Below are positions 30,633 through 37,841 of a DNA stretch of 37,841 nt, piece after piece. The notes beneath the pieces are model-generated. The model saw only the letters and a list, made by a program, of their open reading frames with translations, did not search any database and was not told the origin of the DNA. A program made the position numbers and the translations under genes. This stretch comes from Candidatus Rifleibacteriota bacterium (GTDB lineage Bacteria > Riflebacteria > Ozemobacteria > Ozemobacterales > Ozemobacteraceae): NCBI GenBank assembly GCA_029560455.1, contig JAKQKW010000127.1:1-37841 (forward strand), written 5' to 3'. The stretch's first letter is position 1; each line of letters starts with the position of its first letter.

Positions 30633-32402
30633 TCAGCTCTTTTCAAGTTCGGCTTTAAGGCGCTGCCGCTGCCAGGCCCTGGCATAACGGCCGTTCTTTT
30701 CGAGCAGCCGCAGGTGCGTGCCCATTTCGGCAATCTCGCCGTTGTCGAGATAAATGATCAGATCTGCATTCTGCAGACTCACCATACGATGTGAAACGAT
30801 TATGCAGGTGCTGCGACGGGCGTTCTGTCTCAGGCTGGCAAGAATTTTCTGTTCTGTTTCAGTGTCGACAGCGCTTGTACAGTCATCGAGAATCAGAATC
30901 GGCCGTCCGGCCGCCAGGGCTCGTGCCAGCGATACCCGCTGCTTCTGCCCGCCCGAAAGGTTGACACCGCGCTCGCCCAGCATTGTTTCGAGTCCGTCAG
31001 GAAAATCGCGCAGATCACCGCCAAGCCCTGCCCGGTCGGCAAAACTGCGGGCGACCTCGGGCTGGTCTTTGTTTTCCTGAGAAAAAAGAATGTTTTCGCG
31101 TATCGATTCAGAAAAGAGAAAGGTTTCCTGGGGCACATAGGCGAACAGCTCGCGCAGACTTTTCAACGGAATCTGTGCCGCATCTGCACCGCCAATTCTT
31201 ATCTGGCCGCTGTCGGGGTGAAACATTTTCATCAACAGCCGCAGCAATGTGCTTTTGCCGCTGCCGACCGGCCCGGTGATGCCCAGAGTCTGACCTTCTT
31301 CGAGTTTGAAACTGATGTTTTTCAGGCTCGGCTGCGTCGCCTCGGGGTAAGTGAACGACAGGCCGCTGACTTCGATTGCCGCGCCAGTGCTGATGGGTTC
31401 GGTCTGCTGCCGGTCGGCTGCGGTTGCCGGTGATTCGCGCAGAATCTGCAGGCAGCGTTCCATCGAGGCCATGCTGCGTTGATAGATGTTGATTATCCAG
31501 CCAATCGCCATCATCGGCCAGCTGAGTTTGAGCATGTATGACTCGAGTGCGATGAAAGAGCCGAGCGTAATACTGCCGGCGATGACCATGTTACCGCCGA
31601 AATAAAGCAATACAACCATGCCAAAGGCTACCACCAGGTCGAGAGCCGGATGAAACAGCGATTCGATATTGGCCAGCTTGATTTTGTCGCGCACGAATTC
31701 AAGACCGCAGCGATTGAATCGGCTGATTTCACTCTCTTCAATGCGAAACCCCTTGATCACTCTGACCCCCGAAAGGTTCTCTTCGGCGCGTGAAGAAAGG
31801 TCTGAAAGCCTTGCCTGCACGTCTTTCGACCGATTGTGAATGGAATTTTTTACCATTACTACCATCACCGGTATCAGAATGAACGGCGTCATGGTGATCA
31901 GCGTCAGTTTTGGTGACAGCCACATCATGATGAACGGCACGGTGAGAAAATAGAAAGAGGCGTCGAGCACCACAAGAATGCCGATGCCAAGCATGAAGCG
32001 GATTTCCTGTATGTCGTTCGTCAGCCGTGACATGATATCGCCGGTGCGGGTGCGGCTGAAATAATGGAACGGCAGCTTGAGAAGATGTGCAAACATCGCC
32101 TTGCGCAGGTCATACACCGAGTTGTGCGAGGTGCCGAGAAAAAACTGCCGCCAGAAAAACCTGAAAATGCCCTGAATTGCGGCGGTCAGCAGCAGTGCCA
32201 GACCACACCAGGCGAGAGTGGCAAAATCCTGGCCACGTTCGATGCTGTCGATGGCGTATTTGAGAATGACCGGTGGCATGATGTCGGCAACGTCAACGAT
32301 AATGAGCGATGCCATGCCATACAGCAGATGCTTTTTATACGGTGCAAGCAGCTGTACGGTAAATTGCTGCGGTGTGGGGTGATTGTCTGCCTGCAATGTC
32401 AT
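30633..32402 (-). CDS. ABC exporter half-transporter, degenerate-Walker B subunit
   Basis: From the ATG at 32402 the protein has 589 residues; a TTG 36 bases upstream is the only longer start and has no better ribosome site. Six transmembrane helices (about 15-310) precede an ATPase domain with Walker A GPVGSGKST (377-385), a canonical LSGGQ (482-486) and Walker B ILILDDC, where D507 stands in place of the catalytic glutamate. The H-loop is IVSHR. This pairing of changes with the next gene defines the noncatalytic subunit of a heterodimeric exporter. It starts 43 bases after the zinc-ribbon membrane protein gene, which may belong to the same operon. Confidence 0.88.
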   Translation of the reverse strand: MTLQADNHPTPQQFTVQLLAPYKKHLLYGMASLIIVDVADIMPPVILKYAIDSIERGQDFATLAWCGLALLLTAAIQGIFRFFWRQFFLGTSHNSVYDLRKAMFAHLLKLPFHYFSRTRTGDIMSRLTNDIQEIRFMLGIGILVVLDASFYFLTVPFIMMWLSPKLTLITMTPFILIPVMVVMVKNSIHNRSKDVQARLSDLSSRAEENLSGVRVIKGFRIEESEISRFNRCGLEFVRDKIKLANIESLFHPALDLVVAFGMVVLLYFGGNMVIAGSITLGSFIALESYMLKLSWPMMAIGWIINIYQRSMASMERCLQILRESPATAADRQQTEPISTGAAIEVSGLSFTYPEATQPSLKNISFKLEEGQTLGITGPVGSGKSTLLRLLMKMFHPDSGQIRIGGADAAQIPLKSLRELFAYVPQETFLFSESIRENILFSQENKDQPEVARSFADRAGLGGDLRDFPDGLETMLGERGVNLSGGQKQRVSLARALAAGRPILILDDCTSAVDTETEQKILASLRQNARRSTCIIVSHRMVSLQNADLIIYLDNGEIAEMGTHLRLLEKNGRYARAWQRQRLKAELEKS

Positions 32403-32445
32403 AGCGGTCAGCTTATCTCGCTGCCGCCGCAAAGTCAAGCCCGGC

Positions 32446-33732
32446 TCAGACCTTGAGCTGTGCCTTCAGACGGTCGACGCGGTTCTGCAGTTCTTCAGAA
32501 TCGGGCTGAAATTTGGGTATGTCGAGATACTGTGAATACAGCTGAAAGCGCTGAATATCGCGGGCTTCGAGGGCGGTACTTTCCTGACCGGCAGCATTTG
32601 AAACCGCCAGCGCCGTGCAGTCGAGAATCATCTGCTCTTCGAGTTTGGTTTTCAGCCGGCGAACCTGTTCGATGCTTTCGAAGAGTTCGCGGGTCTGCGG
32701 CAGTTCTGCGGCCAGTTCTTCGGCGGGCAGCGGGTGTGGCGGCAGCTGCTGGTGCCAGAAAAAGCGCATTCGGAAAGGCAGTTCGAACGGAACATGCTCG
32801 AAATTGCCATAGTATGCTTCTGTAAGCGGGCCGTGCGGGCCGAGGAAGGTTTCGTTGACTGCGGCCCGGCGGTCCTGGCTTGAGTTGAAGCCGGTTTCAC
32901 CCGAGAGGTGTCTTTCCATGATCTGCCAGGTCTGGTCGAGGCGCATCATCCAGCGAAAGCGCATGATGATTGCCTCGGCTTCTCTGATCTTGTTGGCAAT
33001 GGCGACCACCTTTTCCTGATAAGTGGTTTGCGGGTCGGCAACTATCGCATAAACATTGTTGCGCCAGATAATCGACGAGGTTTCGAGCGACAGCTGAGCA
33101 AACTTCTGAATGCGGGCGGTAATGGTTCTGGCCGCCTGCAGAAAGCCCTCTGCGGCCGCCTGCATTTCCATCTGAGGGCCTGACCAGTTTTTGTCGAAAA
33201 ATGAATTCAGCACCAGCTGCAGGCTCGAAAACATCTGGGTCAGCTGCTCTTCGATGCGAAAATGCACCGAATAGGGTGACGAACCGCCGCGCATCTGCAG
33301 TCTGCGCACCAGCAGTGACACCGCTGCGGCCCGGCTGAACTGTACCGCATCGTAAGCGCTGAAAACCATGCCGCCCCAGAACAGCATAAAGCTGAGCGGA
33401 AACAGCACATGCAGCATCATCATACCCCCGCCAAGCAGCAGGGCAAGAAAAGCGACGATGAACAACCAGCTCTGGCCGGGGTTGCCGAGATATTTACCGA
33501 ACTCGACAAGCATATTGCTGGCAAGGCTGGCGTTAGGGTTGATGGTTTCACAGAGATGATGAAACTTGGCCGGCACCGAGGGCGGATTCGCCAGATATTC
33601 TTTTTCGATCGGGTTGAGGTTGTTGAAAACCGGCCGTGCCAGACCGCAGAGCGGGCAGGCGGCCGCCTTCGAAGTGACCGCCGTGTGACACTGGCGGCAG
33701 AAATTACTGAGCATGGCGTTTTTACTGGTCAT
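32446..33732 (-). CDS. Zinc-ribbon membrane protein of unknown function
   Basis: The family is not recognised. Numbered from the Met at 33732, four cysteines (C12, C15, C26, C29 in FCRQC and CPLCG) form a zinc ribbon. Two hydrophobic segments follow (about 87-107 and 108-130, WLFIVAFLALLLGGGMM and LFPLSFMLFWGGMVF), then a long helical cytoplasmic-looking region to residue 428. An upstream in-frame ATG at 33780 would add a short hydrophobic stretch; neither start has a clear ribosome site, so the N-terminus is uncertain. It is the first gene of the run containing the ABC exporter pair and could be an accessory factor, but nothing in the sequence proves it. Confidence 0.75.
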   Translation of the reverse strand: MTSKNAMLSNFCRQCHTAVTSKAAACPLCGLARPVFNNLNPIEKEYLANPPSVPAKFHHLCETINPNASLASNMLVEFGKYLGNPGQSWLFIVAFLALLLGGGMMMLHVLFPLSFMLFWGGMVFSAYDAVQFSRAAAVSLLVRRLQMRGGSSPYSVHFRIEEQLTQMFSSLQLVLNSFFDKNWSGPQMEMQAAAEGFLQAARTITARIQKFAQLSLETSSIIWRNNVYAIVADPQTTYQEKVVAIANKIREAEAIIMRFRWMMRLDQTWQIMERHLSGETGFNSSQDRRAAVNETFLGPHGPLTEAYYGNFEHVPFELPFRMRFFWHQQLPPHPLPAEELAAELPQTRELFESIEQVRRLKTKLEEQMILDCTALAVSNAAGQESTALEARDIQRFQLYSQYLDIPKFQPDSEELQNRVDRLKAQLKV

Positions 33733-33879
33733 GCCGCCGATTCTAAAGCATTTGCCCGCAATAATCAATAATACTGCCATCAGTGCAATCTGAAGTGTTA
33801 ATTTGTATTAAGGCGCTGGAAAAATTCTGATTTTGCAGGCATAATACTCAGTGAATTCATTTGCAAAGGTTGGTAAAAG

Positions 33880-35589
33880 ATGGCAGTTTTTAAACTCAAA
33901 CGCATATTTCAGGCACTGTTATGCCTTGTTCTGATTTCTTCTGTCGTTGGTTGCGGCGGTGGTGGCGGCGGCGGTGGAAGTTCAATTATCCCTACTGCCG
34001 AAGGAACCTATGTCGAAGCTCCAGATACCGTTAAAAAATTGGCCACAACCCAGCAGGTTTACAACTACAGCAGTACGGCGGCAAACGTCTCAATGGCACT
34101 GCCGGTGCAGAGCGGCACTACAGTTAATTATCTTCTTACCGTAACAAACAACAGCAGTAAAGATCCACAGAACGTGCAGCTTTTTCCTGAAACTTCTCTC
34201 AGCGGCTCTGCCCGCCCTGAAGAAAGCCTGCATGCCTCGATGCTGACAGCCGAAGACGCTGAACTGATTCAGATGGCAGCGGTTAAGGGTCGTCTCGAAG
34301 AAAAGCTGCGCCAGAACACGATCAACGTTCTGCGCCAGAGCGGCGGCAACCTGCGTTCTTCTATGCGTGCCTCTGATAACCAAAATGAGAAAGAAGGCGA
34401 TATCGTTACAATTTCTCTGGTAGATGATGGCAGCGGCTTGTCTTATACGACCAGAAGCTGCAAGCTTGAGCGAATGACGGCGCACTGCAAGATTTTTGTT
34501 GATCAGAACTCCTTTCAGTTCGATGGCAGAACTCTTTCGGCGGTTGATGGGCAAAATAAGGTTACAGACGCCGACCTGGACCATTTTGCTGACGAATTTG
34601 AGCGTTTTATTTTCCCGCTTCTGAATGATTATTATGGCAATGTTTATGACATTGATAAAGACGGAAGATTATCGATTCTCATATCTCCTGTGTATGCGCT
34701 GATTGGCTTTGCCGGTTTGTTCAATACGGTTGATATGACCCCTCCAGACCCTGTAAAAGGCCCCCTTGCTAACAGCAATCAACGCGATCTGATCGGCGTC
34801 TGGAGCCCTGGCTATTCACCTACTTTTACTGGCGAATACTGGCGTGCGGCCACCAGAGAAACAATTGCCCACGAAATGCAGCACATTGTCAATTACAGCG
34901 CCAAAGTTTACCCGCAGGGAACTGTTAAACCCGGAGTTGCCAACTATGACAGTATAATTGAAACAATGTGGCTCGATGAAAGTTTGTCGGTTGGTGTTGA
35001 GGCCAGATATCGTGCCAATCGTGGTGCTGTTGGTCGGCCTTCTTATTACAACGGCGTGCCTGTTTCTGCCGACGCAGCGTCTTATGACAAAAGATTCGAA
35101 CATTGGGCTCAAAGCCCACAGTCTGTAAGGATGGATGACTTCAGTTATAATACAAACCCTTTTCAGCACTATGGCCAGAAAGGTCTGTTCAATTTCTATC
35201 TTTTTGAACAATACGGTGCAGAAGCGATCAGAAAACTGAACCAGAATACCAAAAATGGTGTCGCAAATTTCGAAGAAGTGTTTGGGGCGGGTAGTTTCGC
35301 CAGACTCGTTAAACAATGGGAGTTTGCTGCGGTAAACGAAGGTCTGCGCGGTGTTATAGCCTTTAACAGTCTCGATGCAAAATATCGCTATACGACCCCG
35401 ATGAACATAACTCCTCAAAAAACAGTGCAGTTCGATGCGAAATATCCAGATTCTTTAACTGTTCAGCCTGGTGCGACCGCGTTTTATGCGATCAGGCAGC
35501 CGTCGACCATCTCGGTTTCTGAATACAAATTCAGAATTCAGTCGACCGAAGGCCATGGCATTGAAGTAAACATGATGCGCCTGCCGTAA
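33880..35589 (+). CDS. M30 (hyicolysin-like) metalloprotease lipoprotein
   Basis: The 569-residue protein has a lipoprotein signal: a basic N-terminus, hydrophobic core and lipobox SVVGC with lipidated C25, followed by eight glycines, a flexible tether. The catalytic domain has the zinc-binding HEMQH (331-335, preceded by RETIA) and, about 30 residues on, MWLDESLS, whose E367 is a likely third ligand. This HExxH...WLDE arrangement is that of peptidase family M30 and related secreted proteases. A DIDKDGRLSIL segment (258-268) may be a small calcium site. It should be anchored to a membrane and act on extracellular proteins. The gene is monocistronic, ending in a strong terminator. Confidence 0.85.
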   Translation: MAVFKLKRIFQALLCLVLISSVVGCGGGGGGGGSSIIPTAEGTYVEAPDTVKKLATTQQVYNYSSTAANVSMALPVQSGTTVNYLLTVTNNSSKDPQNVQLFPETSLSGSARPEESLHASMLTAEDAELIQMAAVKGRLEEKLRQNTINVLRQSGGNLRSSMRASDNQNEKEGDIVTISLVDDGSGLSYTTRSCKLERMTAHCKIFVDQNSFQFDGRTLSAVDGQNKVTDADLDHFADEFERFIFPLLNDYYGNVYDIDKDGRLSILISPVYALIGFAGLFNTVDMTPPDPVKGPLANSNQRDLIGVWSPGYSPTFTGEYWRAATRETIAHEMQHIVNYSAKVYPQGTVKPGVANYDSIIETMWLDESLSVGVEARYRANRGAVGRPSYYNGVPVSADAASYDKRFEHWAQSPQSVRMDDFSYNTNPFQHYGQKGLFNFYLFEQYGAEAIRKLNQNTKNGVANFEEVFGAGSFARLVKQWEFAAVNEGLRGVIAFNSLDAKYRYTTPMNITPQKTVQFDAKYPDSLTVQPGATAFYAIRQPSTISVSEYKFRIQSTEGHGIEVNMMRLP

Positions 35590-35600
35590 GAGCTATAAAG

Positions 35601-35645
35601 AAACCGCCCCTCAAACTGTATAATCAGTTCGAGGGGCGGTTTTAT
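35601..35645. terminator. Terminator between the M30 lipoprotein and S9 peptidase genes
   Basis: AAACCGCCCCTC (35601-35612) pairs with GAGGGGCGGTTT (35631-35642), extended by AACTG/CAGTT with one mismatch around a TATAAT loop. A T-rich right flank ends the plus-strand gene; it may also end the minus-strand gene that stops at 35657. Confidence 0.88.
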
Positions 35646-35656
35646 TTTCTGTCGTT

Positions 35657-37841
35657 TTATTTTCGGCGGGTTTTAACGTATTTGTCAAACCAGTCGAACA
35701 TTTCGGCGAGGGTGTGCAGTATCGACTCACGGGCCTCGTAGCTGTGCCCCTCATATGGCAATACCACCATGCGGGCGGTGCCGCCGTGACCCTTGATTGC
35801 GCCAAGCATGCGCTGGGTCTGAATCGGAAAAGTGCCCGGATTCGGGTCGTCTTCGCCGTGAATCATCAGCAGCGGCTCTTTGATCTTGTCGGCATGAGTG
35901 AACGGTGACATCTGTGTGTAGATTTCGGGGGCTTCCCAATAGGTGCGGCGCTCACCCTGAAACCCGAATGGCGTCAGGGTGCGGTTATAGGCGCCGCTGC
36001 GGGCGATGCCGGCCGCAAAAAGGTCGGTATGTGCCAGCAGGTTGGCGACCATGAAAGCACCATACGAATGCCCGGCGACCCCGATACGGTTGCGGTCGGC
36101 AATGCCGATTTCGACGAGCTTGTTGACTGCTGCTTCGGCCCCGGCGGTTATCTGCTGCACAAAATTGTTATTGGCGGTCAGAGGGTCGCCAACCACCGGA
36201 ATCTCTGCATTGTCGAGAACCGCATAGCTGCGCAGCACGAAGAAGAGAATCGAGGTGCCGCTGATGCGGGCGTAGCGGTTGGTAGCCGACCTGACCTGTC
36301 CGGCGGTTGCCACATCAGTGTATTCGCGCGGGTAGGCCCAGACAATTGTCGGGTAACGGCGCCCTGGTTTGTAGTCGAGAGGGTAGTAAAGCGTGCCACT
36401 GAGCGGAACCCCGTCATTGCGCTCGTATTTTATCAGTTCCTTGCGCACTTTTTTCAGTTCAGGTGCCGGCGCCTCAAAACTTGAGAGAGCAACCGGGCTG
36501 CCGACCCGATTCCCTTCTATCGGCCTGATAAAATAGTTCTGCGGTGTCTCGATATCTTCACGGGCAGTAACTATGCGTGTATGCTGCGGGTCAGCGAACT
36601 CAATAAAGCTTTCATAGGCTTCGAGGCCAGATCTGAAAAGCTCGATTTTTTCATGGGTATACAGATTCATCTTTACCAGAAAGGGTCTGAAGCCTTCGGG
36701 GGTGGCGCCTTTGCCTTCGAGATAGATCCAGTCGCCGTCTTCGATTATACCGACAGTCTGACCATCGGGCCGCATGCGGTAAACCAGACTGCCTTCATCC
36801 TGATACTGGTCGTAATAATTGCGTGAAAAAACAATCTGACATTCAGAGGCGATATTGCTGCGGCTCATATCGATCACCCGTGCTTTGATCCAGCGGGTAT
36901 CGCGGTCATAGTCCCAGGCGAGCGCCAGGTTTTCGCGTTCGAGATGATCGAGGCCGGAGTAACGCATCGGCAGCCTGATGACTTCACGCGGGTTGCCTTC
37001 GAATGGCGCGTCGTGTGCCATGATGACGTCTCTGAAATCAGCCTTGCGGTTGGGGTCGCCGCCGTCAAGTGCTTCGATCCAGCACATGGTTGCTGGCCGC
37101 ATTTTCTGCCAGAACGGGTTGCGCATGCCTTCTTTAACGCCTTCGATCGGAATTTCTTCGCCGGCCGGAATCTGCGCCAGAACTTTCAGAAATTTGCCTG
37201 AGCTGTCCCAGAGTTCGTAGCGGTGTGCGAAAAGATTGATCGGCACCGTGCGCGAGAAGGGCTTCTCGATGATTTTAACGACTGAGTATTTCTCATCAGG
37301 CGAAGTATTGATGTGGCTGAGCAGCCCGGGTTTGCCGAATTTGCTGCCTTTGCCGGTTTTTACGTCATAACGGTAAACCTGTGAGGTGGCATAATACTCG
37401 AACAGTCTCTCGTCATGGTCGGTTTGAATCAGGTCCTGGTAGGTGCGAACCTGTGAAACCCTGCCGTCTGTTTCCTGAATCTCGGGGCTTTCAGGAATGA
37501 TCGGAGCTTCGGGTGGTTCGCCGCGTTTTTCCGGCCAGAGGGGCACGAACAGGTGCCGGCTGTCGCGACTCCACCATGACGGGCCGATGAGGACCGAATT
37601 CAGCCGGGGTGGGGTTATACATCTGCCGGTGCCTTTGAACGGGTCGAAAACCCAGACCTCAGAGCCGCCTTTTTTATACCAGGAGGCTGCCAGCAGTTTG
37701 CCATCAGGTGACCATGTTGGAAACCCGAATTTAGCACCGGCCGGCAGCTCGATGGCCGTGGTCTGGCTGCTGGTCAGATCGAGCAGTTTCATACTCTGAA
37801 CGAAATAGCTGCGCCGCGGAATGTTGTATCTGGTAAGAATT
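35657..37841 (-). CDS. S9-family (prolyl oligopeptidase, glutamyl endopeptidase-like) serine peptidase, 5' end cut by window
   Basis: The frame stays open to the right edge: upstream of the first in-window Met (37792) the codons read ILTRYNIPRRSYFVQS with no stop, so the true N-terminus lies outside. Numbered from that Met, residues 1 to about 430 look like a beta-propeller (for example FPTWSPDGKLLA). The alpha/beta hydrolase domain follows with GHSYGAF (S576), IHGEDDPN (D648 or D649) and YEGHSYEA (H683) as the catalytic triad. The layout fits the plant/bacterial glutamyl endopeptidase-like group (CGEP) better than classical prolyl oligopeptidase. Whether it is exported cannot be judged without the missing start. 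Confidence 0.88.
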   Translation of the reverse strand, partial: ILTRYNIPRRSYFVQSMKLLDLTSSQTTAIELPAGAKFGFPTWSPDGKLLAASWYKKGGSEVWVFDPFKGTGRCITPPRLNSVLIGPSWWSRDSRHLFVPLWPEKRGEPPEAPIIPESPEIQETDGRVSQVRTYQDLIQTDHDERLFEYYATSQVYRYDVKTGKGSKFGKPGLLSHINTSPDEKYSVVKIIEKPFSRTVPINLFAHRYELWDSSGKFLKVLAQIPAGEEIPIEGVKEGMRNPFWQKMRPATMCWIEALDGGDPNRKADFRDVIMAHDAPFEGNPREVIRLPMRYSGLDHLERENLALAWDYDRDTRWIKARVIDMSRSNIASECQIVFSRNYYDQYQDEGSLVYRMRPDGQTVGIIEDGDWIYLEGKGATPEGFRPFLVKMNLYTHEKIELFRSGLEAYESFIEFADPQHTRIVTAREDIETPQNYFIRPIEGNRVGSPVALSSFEAPAPELKKVRKELIKYERNDGVPLSGTLYYPLDYKPGRRYPTIVWAYPREYTDVATAGQVRSATNRYARISGTSILFFVLRSYAVLDNAEIPVVGDPLTANNNFVQQITAGAEAAVNKLVEIGIADRNRIGVAGHSYGAFMVANLLAHTDLFAAGIARSGAYNRTLTPFGFQGERRTYWEAPEIYTQMSPFTHADKIKEPLLMIHGEDDPNPGTFPIQTQRMLGAIKGHGGTARMVVLPYEGHSYEARESILHTLAEMFDWFDKYVKTRRK

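Noticed and set aside
32403..32438. Longer start (TTG at 32438) for the first ABC exporter gene
   Set aside because: It adds 12 basic residues without a better ribosome site; the ATG at 32402 gives a normal exporter N-terminus. Not excluded with certainty.
1..37841. CRISPR array, tRNA, rRNA, riboswitch or intact insertion sequence
   Set aside because: No regularly spaced repeats, cloverleaf-forming segments, known riboswitch cores or transposase frames were seen when reading the gaps on both strands; no covariance-model scan was run.

Overview
The window reads as a gene-dense stretch (base composition about half G+C by eye) of a bacterial chromosome, with most genes on the minus strand. A diderm, largely anaerobic lifestyle is suggested by a HydE-type radical SAM enzyme of [FeFe]-hydrogenase maturation, several exported proteins with Sec signal peptides, a lipoprotein with a clear lipobox, a SixA-type phosphatase and a sigma-54 enhancer-binding regulator. 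The mix would suit a deep-branching or candidate-phylum bacterium, but no marker here fixes the taxonomy. No rRNA, tRNA, CRISPR array, phage module or intact insertion sequence was seen. Both ends cut through genes: an L25/Ctc ribosomal protein on the left and an S9-family peptidase on the right.

Left part (1-13130). rplY and dprA diverge from back-to-back sigma-70 promoters. slyD and a fatty-acyl-CoA ligase-like gene diverge next. An exported protein with a possible permuted papain-like fold (3875-4792) follows, then a PAS/AAA+/Fis regulator (4848-6296). This regulator faces a small DUF2892-like membrane protein whose promoter region holds a perfect -24/-12 sigma-54 element and two tandem TTGCG-N8-CGCAA-type sites, the layout expected of a self-contained sigma-54 circuit. 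hydE and a fused msrBA overlap by 86 bases, with two ribosome-loaded starts on msrBA that predict an exported and a cytoplasmic isoform. A 631-bp gap with palindromic repeats separates these from an exported phospholipase D-family protein. Three plus-strand genes follow: an unknown membrane protein, a HAD hydrolase and an acidic unknown.

Middle part (13131-27205). Two long co-directional minus-strand runs lie here. One, in transcription order, is transketolase, glyoxalase-like VOC protein, membrane-anchored EndoG/NucA nuclease, YibE/F membrane protein, TerB-like protein, HEAT-repeat protein, dCTP deaminase and zinc ribbon. The other is SixA, esterase, methyltransferase, parvulin, metallo-beta-lactamase hydrolase, GlgX, and a second exported phospholipase D-like protein that has lost both HKD aspartates and carries a winged-helix-like tail.

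Right part (27206-37841). There is a one-helix small membrane protein with its own promoter and overlapping inverted repeat, a repeat-bearing gap, and a uracil-DNA-glycosylase-like protein. A zinc-ribbon membrane protein leads a heterodimeric ABC exporter pair whose Walker B and signature changes predict one degenerate and one active ATP site. The window closes with an M30-like metalloprotease lipoprotein and the S9 peptidase.

The most original signals are the sigma-54/DUF2892 circuit, the dual-start msrBA nested in the end of hydE, and the exported phospholipase D-winged helix fusion. All functional calls come from reading motifs; no database search was run.
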